A stretch of 64,000 nt of DNA, taken from the NCBI RefSeq assembly GCF_022828365.1, contig NZ_JAJQJU010000001.1, forward strand, positions 124,001 through 188,000. Reading direction: 5' to 3'. The stretch comes from Candidatus Nanosynbacter sp. TM7-087 (GTDB lineage: Bacteria > Patescibacteriota > Saccharimonadia > Saccharimonadales > Saccharimonadaceae). The position numbers were made by a program, and so were the translations under genes. How positions within the stretch are numbered: position 1 is the stretch's first letter; each line of letters starts with the position of its first letter. The notes under the pieces were generated by a model, which ran no database searches, had not been told where the DNA came from, and was given only the letters and a program-made list of their open reading frames with translations. Below are positions 7,884-16,437 of this stretch, piece after piece.

Positions 7884-8758
7884 AAAAAGGTTTAGGTAGA
7901 GGTTTTGGGTCATTGATTCCAACCAATTTGATTGATGAAACGTTCGACCCAACCGCACAACAAGATGTGAAAGTTTCTCATTTGAGAGATATTGCTATTG
8001 ACCAAGTTGTCCCAGATCCAGATCAGCCGCGTCGCTTTTTTGATGAGAACGCTTTGAATGAGTTGACGGAGTCGGTGCGCGAGCATGGTGTGGTTCAGCC
8101 AATTGTTGTGACGCCAAAAGGAGATAAATATCTGATCGTGGCGGGTGAGCGACGTTGGCGTGCGGCGAATAGGGCGAATTTAACAGAGGTGCCGTGTATT
8201 GTCAGGAGCATGAGCGACCAAAATCGCCTGGAGACTTCTTTGATTGAAAACTTGCAACGACACGATTTGAATGCGCTTGAAACTGCGACTGCTTATCAAA
8301 AATTGCGCGATCAATTCAATATGACGCTGGAGGAAATAGGTAAGCGTTTGGGTGGCAAATCTATAAGCGCGGTCAGTAATACGTTGAGGCTACTGAAATT
8401 GCCGAAGTCTGTGCAACAGGCGTTGTTCGAGGGGCGATTAAATGAAGGGCAGGCAAGGCCTCTAATCGGTTTGCCTGATGACGCTGCGGAAGATATTATG
8501 GAGCGAGCTATTCGCGAGGAGTGGTCTGCGCGACGGATTGAGCAGGTTGTTACTTTGTGGAAGCAGGCGAAGGCTAGTCCAATCGAGAACAAACGCCGCC
8601 CAGCAGATATGCCTCACGCGGATGCTGTTGAAAGTCTTTCAAAGCGATTTGGAACAGGGGTAAAAATTCGTACAAACGGCCGTGGAGCTGGTCAGATTAG
8701 CATCAAGTTTAAGGATAATCTTGAATTTGAACGAATAAGAGAATTGCTCGAAAAGTAA
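7880..8758 (+). CDS. parB: ParB-family chromosome partitioning protein
   Basis: 292 residues. The N-terminus 'KKGLGRGFGSLIP' is typical of chromosomal ParB. The CTPase/ParB N-domain carries 'VPDPDQPRR' and 'IVAGERRWRAA' (boxes I and II). A helix-turn-helix region follows ('LEEIGKRLGGKSISAVSNTLRLLKLP'), then a C-terminal dimerisation segment. It would bind parS sites and load SMC. I did not find an obvious parS 16-mer close by. Overlaps parA by four bases. Confidence 0.95.
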   Translation: MKKGLGRGFGSLIPTNLIDETFDPTAQQDVKVSHLRDIAIDQVVPDPDQPRRFFDENALNELTESVREHGVVQPIVVTPKGDKYLIVAGERRWRAANRANLTEVPCIVRSMSDQNRLETSLIENLQRHDLNALETATAYQKLRDQFNMTLEEIGKRLGGKSISAVSNTLRLLKLPKSVQQALFEGRLNEGQARPLIGLPDDAAEDIMERAIREEWSARRIEQVVTLWKQAKASPIENKRRPADMPHADAVESLSKRFGTGVKIRTNGRGAGQISIKFKDNLEFERIRELLEK

Positions 8759-8764
8759 TTTTTA

Positions 8765-9370
8765 TTAGAACGAGCGAATTTTATTGAACGGGAATATTCG
8801 TAGACTAACTGGTCCGACGATGTCGTAAAGGGGGATTGGTCCCATGCAGTTTCGAGAGTCACAAGAATAGCTTCCTTGGCGGTGATCGCCCATAACGAAT
8901 ATTGTGCCTTCTGGTACGGTCGTATCGACATCTCCAGAAGTAGGCTGTCCTGGCTCATTTTTATTGACTGAGGTGTCAGGGTTAAATCCGTCGGGATTTT
9001 CTGTGTTGTAAACAGTTACGGTGCCGTTTTTCACAGTAACTCGCTCACCAGCAAAGGCAATTACGCGCTTAACAATGTACTCATCTTTACCTGTAGATGC
9101 ATTGAAATTTGGATTCTTAAACACAATTACTTGTCCGCGCTTTGGGGTGTAATTTTTATTTTGCAATTTTGAGCTAGTGACGGGCAATCGATTGACGATC
9201 AGGCGATCACCGGTGTACATTGTTGTTTCCATACTGGCGCCTTCAACATTGAAAGTTTGAAATACAAAAGTGTTCAATAAAAGTGTACCAATCACCACGC
9301 CAACAACGAAAATGACCATTCCCAGGCCATCTTGTAATTTCGGATGACGATCCATAAAAGTAGCGTCCAT
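8765..9370 (-). CDS. lepB: Signal peptidase I
   Basis: 201 residues from the ATG at 9370. A longer reading frame to 9460 would run through the promoter and is rejected because TATAAT (minus strand, 9383-9378) ends 7 bases before 9370. An N-terminal membrane helix (about 16-36) precedes the catalytic serine motif GASMETTM (Ser46). The general base Lys is in 'IVKRVIAFAGERV' (Lys101), and 'VMGDHR' is box E. It removes signal peptides of exported proteins at the outer face of the membrane. It is divergent from the LCP gene, with both -10 boxes only 14 bases apart. Confidence 0.93.
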   Translation of the reverse strand: MDATFMDRHPKLQDGLGMVIFVVGVVIGTLLLNTFVFQTFNVEGASMETTMYTGDRLIVNRLPVTSSKLQNKNYTPKRGQVIVFKNPNFNASTGKDEYIVKRVIAFAGERVTVKNGTVTVYNTENPDGFNPDTSVNKNEPGQPTSGDVDTTVPEGTIFVMGDHRQGSYSCDSRNCMGPIPLYDIVGPVSLRIFPFNKIRSF

Positions 9371-9377
9371 TGCTTCA

Positions 9378-9403
9378 ATTATAAGCGTTTTGTGTGTTAT
9401 AAT
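9378..9403. promoter_or_regulatory. Overlapping divergent promoters of lepB and the LCP gene
   Basis: Plus strand TATAAT at 9398-9403 (preceded by TG) ends 8 bases before the LCP ATG at 9412. Minus strand TATAAT at 9383-9378 ends 7 bases before the lepB ATG at 9370. Each -35 region would fall in the other promoter, so the two polymerases should compete. Confidence 0.6.
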
Positions 9404-9411
9404 CAATAGAT

Positions 9412-11055
9412 ATGAAACCACGCAAACAGTCGATGGACGGATTTGTCGCCAAGCGACCACAGCGAACTTCGTTGGGGGAAATTACTAGCAAAAAAACGAC
9501 TACGCTCGGGCATCCTCGTAGTAACGAAGATAGTCCGCAAGTATCGAATAATGCGACAAGGAATATTCAGCAACCAACTTCTGCTAATAAATTAAAGCAG
9601 AATATTAGCGAATCGTTGGCGGCGATTGATGAAAATACCAAGCCTTCTCATCGGCAGGAGCGCAAGCAAAAACGTAAGAAAAAGCTAATCACCAGGATTA
9701 TTCTTGCGATTATCGGAATTATTATCGCAATTGTGGCGGGCTGGCTGCTATTAAAATTATGGCAGACGATGAACTCAGTGTTCCATAACGGTGGAATCTT
9801 AGGACTATTTTCGCAGCAGAAGCTGAAAGAGGATGCTTATGGCAGAAGTAATGTGCTGATTTTAGGTACAACAGATGACGATCCGGATCATCCAGGTGCA
9901 ACATTGACCGACTCAATGATGATTCTTAGTGTCAATCAGACAAAGAAGGATGCGTATATGTTTAGTATTCCGCGTGATTTGTATGTAAAATTCGGCATGG
10001 CGTGTAATTCTGGCTACGCTGGTAAAATCAATGAATATTTTGGTTGCGTAAACAGTGGAGATAGCGCGCAGGCGGAAGCCGAACGAATGGATAAAACTAA
10101 GAAATTCATCGGCGATATATTCGGTATGGATATTCAATACGTGGCGCATATTAATACTGCGGTGATTCGTGATGCTGTCAATGCGGTCGGCGGAGTTACC
10201 GTTGATGTGCAGAGTCGTGATCCACGAGGAATTCTTGATCCAAGTATGGACTGGATGTGTCGAGCGAAGGAGTTGAATTATCAGCAACGTCGTGAACGAT
10301 GTCCAACAGGTCACTATATGCAATTAACTAACGGTAAGCACGAAATGGATGGCGAAAAAGCGATGTGGTTCTCTCGAGCGCGTGGTTTGGTGGCACCAAC
10401 TTACGGATTGGAACAATCCAACTTTGACCGAGAGAAAAACCAGCAACTGGTGCTTATGGCACTGAAAAGCAAAGCTACTTCCACAGGAACGCTGACTGAT
10501 TTTGGTAAGGTGACGTCTCTGATGGATGCCATGGGCAAAAACTTGCGTACAAACATTGACACGAAAGAAATCCGTACAATTATGAATCTTGGCTCAGAGA
10601 TAAAAGAATCTGACATTCATAGATTGAGTTTTGTGGATGAAAACAACGTACTTATGACTACTGGCACGGTAGGTGGCGCAAGTATAGTTCAGCCAGCTGC
10701 GGGATTGTATGATTATAACGACATTCGCGCTTATATAAAGTCTGAGATTTACGCAACGCCGTTATCTAAGGAAAAAGCCACAGTTGCTGTCTTGAATGGT
10801 TCCGGCGTGGCTGGTGCAGCGCAGAAAGAAGCGGACAAATTGACAGAATTAGGAATGAAAGTTGTTCATGTCGGCAATGCTCCAGGTAATGAAAAGCTGG
10901 GGAAGACTCAAGTTTATCAATTGCCAGCTGGTAAAGAAAAAACTGCCACGAAAGATAAATTTAAGGAGTTGTACGGCTCGGTTTCATCAGATTCTTCAAA
11001 GTATAATTTGAATGTTGATGTACAATTTATCGTTGTTGTGGGAACTGGCTCATAA
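9412..11055 (+). CDS. LytR-CpsA-Psr (LCP) family glycopolymer transferase
   Basis: 547 residues. A long basic cytoplasmic tail (about 1-91, ending KQKRKKK) leads into one membrane helix (about 92-117). The extracellular LCP domain starts near 143 with 'SNVLILGTTDDDPDHPGATLTDSMMI' in pattern and 'FSIPRDLYVKF', keeping the Asp/Arg residues that bind the pyrophosphate of the lipid-linked donor. A LytR C-terminal domain ('VAVLNGSGVAG', about 454-547) follows. LCP enzymes attach teichoic acids or other glycopolymers to peptidoglycan. The start is ATG 9412, predicted leaderless. Confidence 0.92.
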   Translation: MKPRKQSMDGFVAKRPQRTSLGEITSKKTTTLGHPRSNEDSPQVSNNATRNIQQPTSANKLKQNISESLAAIDENTKPSHRQERKQKRKKKLITRIILAIIGIIIAIVAGWLLLKLWQTMNSVFHNGGILGLFSQQKLKEDAYGRSNVLILGTTDDDPDHPGATLTDSMMILSVNQTKKDAYMFSIPRDLYVKFGMACNSGYAGKINEYFGCVNSGDSAQAEAERMDKTKKFIGDIFGMDIQYVAHINTAVIRDAVNAVGGVTVDVQSRDPRGILDPSMDWMCRAKELNYQQRRERCPTGHYMQLTNGKHEMDGEKAMWFSRARGLVAPTYGLEQSNFDREKNQQLVLMALKSKATSTGTLTDFGKVTSLMDAMGKNLRTNIDTKEIRTIMNLGSEIKESDIHRLSFVDENNVLMTTGTVGGASIVQPAAGLYDYNDIRAYIKSEIYATPLSKEKATVAVLNGSGVAGAAQKEADKLTELGMKVVHVGNAPGNEKLGKTQVYQLPAGKEKTATKDKFKELYGSVSSDSSKYNLNVDVQFIVVVGTGS

Positions 11056-11076
11056 TTTGGTATAATAGAGTAAGTT

Positions 11077-11841
11077 ATGGAGTTACTGAAAACTGTTAAG
11101 CGAAGAACGTTTTGGAGCGAATTAGTTTACTATGTCTTAAATATTGGCTTGGCGGCTGCATTGCTTGTCATTGCTCAAGCGTTTCAGACTCCATTTCCAG
11201 CGTTAGCTCTTGTTGTGCTGAGCAAATGGCGCATAATTGCTGTCCGTCCGCGTTTTTGGTGGGCAAACATTCAGGCTAACTTGGTTGATTTAACGGTCGG
11301 AATTGGTGTTGTTGGTCTGATGTATCTACCTACGTCAGTGTTTTATTTCCGCGTAGCCTTGGCGATACTATATGCAATTTGGCTGGTTGTGATTAAGCCG
11401 ATGTCTAAGCGCTGGCAGGTTGCTATGCAGTCGTTGATCGCTATTTTCGTCGGTGTAACTGCGCTGATGGTGGTGTCGTACGAATGGCCAGTTTCTGTAG
11501 TTGTTATTCTGATGTTCTTGATCGGTTATAGTTCTGCGCGTCACTTCTTGCACAGCTATGACGAAGAACAAACGGTTTTACTTTCGGCAATCTGGGGACT
11601 TGTCTTTGCTGAACTGGGCTGGCTGTCGTACTATTGGACTTATAGCTACGGAAAGTCATTATTTGGCGGCGTTTCACAAGTTACAATAATCTTATTGCTA
11701 TTCTCGCTCGTCGCCAGTAAAGCTTACCAATCTTACAACAAGCACAAAGCTATTCGATTTTCAGACATATCCGCTCCGGTGATTCTTACTATCGGAATTA
11801 TCTTAGTGATGCTAGTGTTCTTAAATTCTGTAGTAATTTAA
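11077..11841 (+). CDS. Polytopic membrane protein of unknown function
   Basis: 254 residues with about seven hydrophobic helices and short polar loops. The N-terminus 'KTVKRRTFWSELVYYVLNIGLAAALLV' and an internal 'LSKWRIIAVRPRFWWANIQANLVD' segment are distinctive, but I cannot match them to a named family. It follows the LCP gene by 21 bases yet has its own TATAAT (11061-11066), 10 bases before the ATG. It ends convergent with prmC, overlapping by four bases. It may take part in envelope biogenesis together with the LCP gene, but that is only positional. Confidence 0.6.
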   Translation: MELLKTVKRRTFWSELVYYVLNIGLAAALLVIAQAFQTPFPALALVVLSKWRIIAVRPRFWWANIQANLVDLTVGIGVVGLMYLPTSVFYFRVALAILYAIWLVVIKPMSKRWQVAMQSLIAIFVGVTALMVVSYEWPVSVVVILMFLIGYSSARHFLHSYDEEQTVLLSAIWGLVFAELGWLSYYWTYSYGKSLFGGVSQVTIILLLFSLVASKAYQSYNKHKAIRFSDISAPVILTIGIILVMLVFLNSVVI

Positions 11842-12662
11842 TCTTGGGCGCCAGTGAAACGCAGGACTAGGATGTAATTGAGAACTCTCTCTTTTACAAA
11901 ACCATTTTTCACGGCTTCGTCAATTATTCTATTGTGCTGCTGGGGGTCCGCCTCGATAAATAGTAAGCCTTCTGAGGTGAGATATCGTGGTGCTTGTGAG
12001 ATCAATTGCAATATCAATTTCAATCCTTCATCTTCGGCGAAAAGTGCAATTTTTGGTTCGTATTGAAGTTCTGGAGATACGTCCCAATTTTTGTCAACGT
12101 AAGGCAAATTGGCAAATATATAGTCGACTGGTTTGAGCTGACCATTAAGTAATGATTGCTGTTGAATATGGACGTCCGCATTTAAGGAATTCGCATTTTT
12201 TTCTGCAATGTTTAAGGCTGGTTTGCTGATATCGGATAAAATTACCGACAAGTTGCTCCTCTCTAATTTGGCAGTAATTCCCAGACAGCCAGATCCTGTT
12301 CCAATGTCAATTAAAACTTTTTCGGCAATTTCACTGGCGGTCAGCTCTAAGAACAATGAAATTAGATCTTCGGATTCAGGACGGGGAATTAAAACGGAAG
12401 GAGATACGGTAAATCTACGCCCGTAAAATTCTTTATAGCCCAGAATGTAGGCGATCGGTACGCGGTCTAATCTTAGGTCTAGTCTGGCATTTGCGATATC
12501 GAACCTTCTGGGGTCAATTTCTTCGTCCAGGTGAGCGTGTAGGTAAGTGCGGTTTTTTCGTAAAGTGTTGGCTAATATCAATTCGGCGTCTAATCTGGCG
12601 GACGGGATGTTTGCTGTTTTTAAGGATTTTGTGGCAATTTTTAGCCATTCAGAGATAATCAT
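11838..12662 (-). CDS. prmC: Peptide chain release factor glutamine methyltransferase
   Basis: 274 residues. The SAM-binding motif is DIGTGSG at 119-125 and the catalytic NLPY (NPPY-type) is at 185-188, preceded by the helical PrmC N-domain. It methylates the GGQ glutamine of RF1 and RF2. prfA lies just upstream on the same strand, the usual pairing, but here another gene sits between them on the opposite strand. TATAAT on the minus strand (12675-12670) ends 7 bases before the ATG, so the mRNA should be leaderless. Confidence 0.9.
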   Translation of the reverse strand: MIISEWLKIATKSLKTANIPSARLDAELILANTLRKNRTYLHAHLDEEIDPRRFDIANARLDLRLDRVPIAYILGYKEFYGRRFTVSPSVLIPRPESEDLISLFLELTASEIAEKVLIDIGTGSGCLGITAKLERSNLSVILSDISKPALNIAEKNANSLNADVHIQQQSLLNGQLKPVDYIFANLPYVDKNWDVSPELQYEPKIALFAEDEGLKLILQLISQAPRYLTSEGLLFIEADPQQHNRIIDEAVKNGFVKERVLNYILVLRFTGAQD

Positions 12663-12719
12663 ATTGCTAATTATAACATATATCTATGGAATGTAAAAAG
12701 CGAGGGAAGATAGATGATA

Positions 12720-12748
12720 TTGACAAATAAAGAAAAAGATAGTAATAT
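12720..12748 (+). promoter_or_regulatory. Promoter of the 110-residue gene
   Basis: TTGACA at 12720-12725, 17-base spacer, TAATAT at 12743-12748. A second -10-like TATATT lies at 12780-12785, 7 bases before the ATG at 12793, so both a leadered and a leaderless transcript are possible. Confidence 0.6.
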
Positions 12749-12792
12749 ATAGATATATTATTAAGCGGAAGAAAAGGATTATATTAGATAAT

Positions 12793-13125
12793 ATGACAAA
12801 AAGAAAGTACGAGCTTCCTGTCACTAACGTGGTTATGGGAATAGGTCTTGAAGTGGGAGCTGATTATGGATGGAATAAGACTAAAGAGACTCCAGTTGCA
12901 ACAGTAGAGAGTGATACTGATGTGTTGTTGAACCAACGAGAGGAAGAGCGTCGAGAGATGACTCCCGAGGAGCAGAAAGCAGCTGATGAAGCGGCAATTA
13001 AGAGTTTATATGGAAAATATAAACGACGTGCTAGTGACAAATCTCTAAGTCTTGACGACCGTGATAAGTGGAGTGAGGCTGCGCTTGATTTAGAATTTAG
13101 GAATCCAGACCTCTTTAATGATTAG
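12793..13125 (+). CDS. Small charged protein of unknown function
   Basis: 110 residues. The N-terminus is mildly hydrophobic ([16 protein letters not shown]); the rest is very charged, with predicted helix '[22 protein letters not shown]' in pattern and '[20 protein letters not shown]'. No known motif is visible. It is inserted between the otherwise adjacent prmC and prfA on the other strand and overlaps the end of prfA by 11 bases. A consensus promoter upstream supports it as a real gene. Confidence 0.55.
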   Translation: MTKRKYELPVTNVVMGIGLEVGADYGWNKTKETPVATVESDTDVLLNQREEERREMTPEEQKAADEAAIKSLYGKYKRRASDKSLSLDDRDKWSEAALDLEFRNPDLFND

Positions 13126-14185
13126 CATTCTGAGCTTTCAGCTCACGCTCATATCTCTGTAGATTTTCAATCAAATCGTCGATATCCCCGTTCATTGCAG
13201 CGGGGATATTGCTGCGGCTGTAGTGAATGCGGTGGTCGGTGATTCGGTCTTGCGGGAAGTTGTACGTTCGGATTTTTTCCGAGCGGTCGCCAGTTCCAAC
13301 CAACGAGCGTCGCTCGGCGCTTAATTTGGCGTTTTCCTCGTCAATTTTCATCTGTAACAATCGTGAACGAAGCACGCTCATGGCTTTTTCGCGGTTTTTA
13401 ATTTGCGATTTTTCGTCTTGGTTTGTAACTATCATTCCAGTCGGCAAGTGGGTGATTCGCACTGCTGAGTCTGTGGTATTCACGCTCTGTCCGCCGTGTC
13501 CGCTGGAGCGGTAAATATCAACTCGCAAATCGTTTGGATTTATCTCAATGTCAGCCTCTTCTGCTTCTGGCAAAACCGCCACTGTTACAGTTGAGGTATG
13601 GACGCGGCCTTGGCTTTCAGTTACTGGTATGCGCTGGACTCGGTGAACGCCACCTTCGAACTTCAATTTAGCATACGGTGCATCGCCCTTGATCATGAAA
13701 ATAACTTCTTTATAGCCGCCAGAATCATTGGCTGATTCGCTAATTAGTTCTACTTTATAGCCGTTAGATTCGCACCAACGTAAATACATGCGGTATAGTT
13801 CCGCTGCAAACAACGACGCTTCATCACCGCCAGCTCCGGCGCGGATTTCCATGATGATATTTTTCTCGTCATTGGGGTCTTTCGGGGTAAGTAGGATGAA
13901 TAATTCTTCTTCTAATTCGGTCAATCGAGCTTCGGTTTCAGTAATCTCAAGTTTCGCCAGGGCAGCCAGCTCGCCACCTTCGTTTGCTAATTCCTTGGCT
14001 TCTACTAAGTTTTTTTCCAGGTTTTCTCGCTCTTCGCCTTTGGAGATAAGCGTTTCTAATTCTGAAAATCGTTTGTTTTTTACCGTAAAATCTGGTGAGC
14101 TGTAAGCATCAGGTTGCGCTAAAAAATTGCTCAAATCAGCTCGTTCATTTTTCAGAGAATCCATATCTAAAGAAATCTTTGCCAT
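13115..14185 (-). CDS. prfA: Peptide chain release factor 1
   Basis: 356 residues. GGQ at 231-233 (context [18 protein letters not shown]) triggers peptidyl-tRNA hydrolysis, and PVT at 187-189 is the RF1-type codon-recognition tripeptide for UAA/UAG. It is full length. The minus-strand TATAAT (14200-14195) ends 9 bases before the ATG. Together with prfB in this window it confirms that all three stop codons are used. Confidence 0.97.
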   Translation of the reverse strand: MAKISLDMDSLKNERADLSNFLAQPDAYSSPDFTVKNKRFSELETLISKGEERENLEKNLVEAKELANEGGELAALAKLEITETEARLTELEEELFILLTPKDPNDEKNIIMEIRAGAGGDEASLFAAELYRMYLRWCESNGYKVELISESANDSGGYKEVIFMIKGDAPYAKLKFEGGVHRVQRIPVTESQGRVHTSTVTVAVLPEAEEADIEINPNDLRVDIYRSSGHGGQSVNTTDSAVRITHLPTGMIVTNQDEKSQIKNREKAMSVLRSRLLQMKIDEENAKLSAERRSLVGTGDRSEKIRTYNFPQDRITDHRIHYSRSNIPAAMNGDIDDLIENLQRYERELKAQNANH

Positions 14186-14207
14186 ATCTATAAAATTATA
14201 TCATACA

Positions 14208-14236
14208 TTGACAAATGTTTATCGGTATTGTATTAT
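14208..14236 (+). promoter_or_regulatory. Consensus promoter deciding the start at 14246
   Basis: TTGACA at 14208-14213, 17-base spacer, TATTAT at 14231-14236. An in-frame ATG at 14237 touches the -10 box, so the ATG at 14246, 9 bases further, is the likely start of a leaderless mRNA. Confidence 0.65.
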
Positions 14237-14245
14237 ATGAACATA

Positions 14246-14845
14246 ATGAGAGAGTGCAAGGTTAATTCGCGTGATTTGGCTTACGAAAATACTGATAAGT
14301 TGGCGCTTTGCGATGTTGGAAAGTCATCTGAGCTGGTGCAGTGCATTGAAGACCTTCCAGGGTATATCCCAGCAAACGATCCGAGAGTTGATTTGATTGT
14401 GAAGAGTTTGTTTAAGATTGACGCTCATCCAATAGAGAAGCCAGTTTCGCTGCGTGATTTGAATGAGTCAATTAAAAGTAATATTGCTGGTGAAACGAAA
14501 ATATCTATATATGAGGGTGAGTGGCCTGATATGAAAGCGATTCCAGGATCTGATATTCCGTTGCCGGTTGAATTATTTGTGGCTGCACCGATGATTAAAG
14601 ATTGGCGAGAAGGGCGAGCATCGGAATCGAAAGGTGGAAAAAGTAGCCGCGATATTATTAGACAATACGCAGAAATGAACCCGAAAACCAGTCCTCCAAT
14701 ACGCAGCGTAGACATTATTGTGGATTCTGACAGCAGAGTATTTTTGGCCTTGCAAGGTGACGGCGCTCACCGCTTATGTGCTGCAAAGATGCGGGGAGAC
14801 CGTGAAATATTATGTCGCGAGATAAGTATTGTCAGATTGAAATAG
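14246..14845 (+). CDS. Unknown protein with a ParB/sulfiredoxin-like segment
   Basis: 199 residues from ATG 14246. I do not recognise the whole protein. Its second half contains 'SVDIIVDSDSRVFLALQGDG' followed by AHRLCAAKMRGDREI, which resembles the 'G.HR..AA...G' core of the ParB/Srx nucleotide-binding fold. The first half has a DLPGYIPANDPRVD segment and alternating strands and helices. It has its own promoter and terminator, so it is a single-gene unit. Function unknown; a ParB-like fold is only a suggestion. Confidence 0.5.
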   Translation: MRECKVNSRDLAYENTDKLALCDVGKSSELVQCIEDLPGYIPANDPRVDLIVKSLFKIDAHPIEKPVSLRDLNESIKSNIAGETKISIYEGEWPDMKAIPGSDIPLPVELFVAAPMIKDWREGRASESKGGKSSRDIIRQYAEMNPKTSPPIRSVDIIVDSDSRVFLALQGDGAHRLCAAKMRGDREILCREISIVRLK

Positions 14846-14854
14846 TGTAAAATA

Positions 14855-14882
14855 AAACCGCCCAGTGATTGAGCGGTTTTTG
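14855..14882. terminator. Bidirectional terminator
   Basis: AAACCGC (14855-14861) pairs with GCGGTTT (14873-14879), with T-runs on both strands. It separates the upstream gene from convergent rpmE. Confidence 0.8.
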
Positions 14883-14905
14883 AGTTGTCGGACTAATTTG
14901 TTAGA

Positions 14906-15250
14906 TTATTTAGTCTTTTTGTCTGATTTTGGAGAATCAGTTTTAGCTGCTTTTTTAGCGTTAGCTTTCTTTGCTTTGTTTGCCAAAGCTGCTTTACGAG
15001 CTTCAGCGGCTGCTTGACGAGCCTTAAAGCGATCAACACGACCTTCGGTGTCGATAATCTTTTCCTCACCAGTAAAGAATGGGTGTGAAGCTGATGAAAT
15101 GTGAACCTTAACTAATGGATATTCGTTGCCGTCTTCCCATTTGATGGTTTCGGTTGTTTGCGCTGTTGACTGAGTCAAGAACGCGAAGCCCGCTTGTTCG
15201 TCGCTAAATACGACAGGGCGATAGTTCTGTGGGTGAATACTGCTTTTCAT
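14906..15250 (-). CDS. rpmE2: 50S ribosomal protein L31, type B, with Lys/Ala-rich tail
   Basis: 114 residues. The core '[17 protein letters not shown]' and '[28 protein letters not shown]' match the zinc-free type B L31: the cysteines of the type A form are missing. The last 35-40 residues are a low-complexity K/A tail ([15 protein letters not shown] in style), beyond the usual L31 length of 80-90. It may help 23S rRNA binding in this lineage. TACAAT on the minus strand lies 9 bases before the ATG. Confidence 0.92.
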   Translation of the reverse strand: MKSSIHPQNYRPVVFSDEQAGFAFLTQSTAQTTETIKWEDGNEYPLVKVHISSASHPFFTGEEKIIDTEGRVDRFKARQAAAEARKAALANKAKKANAKKAAKTDSPKSDKKTK

Positions 15251-15341
15251 AACTGTTCAATTGTACATAATTTATCGGAAAATGTCAAAAGCCCGTAACC
15301 TTAACTTTGCTATTTTGGTGAAATTATGACATAATATAGGT

Positions 15342-16328
15342 ATGATTGAGTTACCGACTAGTCCTGATGCTTTGAGTGAGTTAAGTCCAGTGGCGCCGCC
15401 AAAGTTATTATCGCAGGCTCAAGACGCTAGTCGAGATAATCTTATGGTCTATGTAAAAGCGGATAATTATCTGGGCACGGAAACGAGCGGCCCTTCGTTC
15501 ATGAAAAGTCGATGTGAAACGACTGAATACGAAGCGATAAATGATTTTGTGCAATTTATAGAGACGACAAAGCATTATTTACCTGATTATATGGAGAATT
15601 GCGCTAAAGAATTAATAGATGAATTGGCGTTTTTGGGCGTGCCGGAACTAAATTTTGCAGCAAATGCGTTAGCAAAAAGATTGAGGCATCATTTGGAGGT
15701 TGATAATAAGCCAGTCTATATTGACGTAGGAAATTCGCTAAGTCAGTGCCGTGCTAAAAACAAGATGAAAAGTAGTCAGTATATTTTAAGTCTGGTCTTG
15801 TCTAAATTTCCAGACGATGAATTCGAAGAATATGAAGGTAGACTGAAAGTGTATGGCGGCAGGGGTGAGATCGACAAGAGTTCTAAGATTTTATTTCTTG
15901 ATGATTGGATTGTTAGTGGCGATCATGTAAAGGAACGAATTGCAGGATTTGAAGTAGATAATGATCCTGAGAGCCATGAGGCAAGCGTTTTGGTTATGGC
16001 GGCTAGTAGAGATTATCTTGATAACGGCATAAGTGCGTACTCTCAGTATGGAGGAACGATATATTCTGTAGAGGCTTGCTACAGACTCAAGAATAGTCCT
16101 GATGCTGGAGGTATGAGCAGAGTAACGGGCATACATTCTTCGACCGATAACACATTTGGCTATGAAGTTGACGGTATAGCGTACTGTGCTATTGAAAGAG
16201 GAATTCTCAAAGGAGAGGGAATTGACGAGCTAAGTCTGCCGGCATTGGCAAATATAGTACGACCGTATCGAAACGGTGAAGATTTTGATGGTTTATCGCG
16301 ATTTAGGCAATTGTTAGAAAGAGAGTAA
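15342..16328 (+). CDS. Phosphoribosyltransferase-like protein of unknown role
   Basis: 328 residues. The segment ILFLDDWIVSG at 183-193 resembles the PRPP-binding loop of type I phosphoribosyltransferases, and it is preceded by a strand-helix run (KPVYIDVGNSLSQCRAKNKMK). The N-terminal 140 residues are helical and unrecognised. No purine, pyrimidine or competence partner lies nearby. CATAAT at 15330-15335 ends 6 bases before the ATG. It could be a PRTase-fold regulatory protein. Low specificity. Confidence 0.5.
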   Translation: MIELPTSPDALSELSPVAPPKLLSQAQDASRDNLMVYVKADNYLGTETSGPSFMKSRCETTEYEAINDFVQFIETTKHYLPDYMENCAKELIDELAFLGVPELNFAANALAKRLRHHLEVDNKPVYIDVGNSLSQCRAKNKMKSSQYILSLVLSKFPDDEFEEYEGRLKVYGGRGEIDKSSKILFLDDWIVSGDHVKERIAGFEVDNDPESHEASVLVMAASRDYLDNGISAYSQYGGTIYSVEACYRLKNSPDAGGMSRVTGIHSSTDNTFGYEVDGIAYCAIERGILKGEGIDELSLPALANIVRPYRNGEDFDGLSRFRQLLERE

Positions 16329-16354
16329 TATTTGCAGATTTATTGACTATTTGG

Positions 16355-16437
16355 TATAATTGCTGGGTAACTAATTTTAATGACACAATCCGTTTCACAC
16401 TCCAAATCGTGGGCGGATGAGGCAAAAGGAGAAGAGG
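16355..16437 (+). promoter_or_regulatory. rpsB promoter and structured leader
   Basis: Extended -10 TGGTATAAT ends at 16360. The leader of about 70 bases holds a hairpin of ATCCG (16388-16392) with CGGAT (16414-16418), with a second helix CAC/GTG inside. It ends about 7 bases before the SD. S2 leaders are autoregulatory in many bacteria; that role here is inference. Confidence 0.45.
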
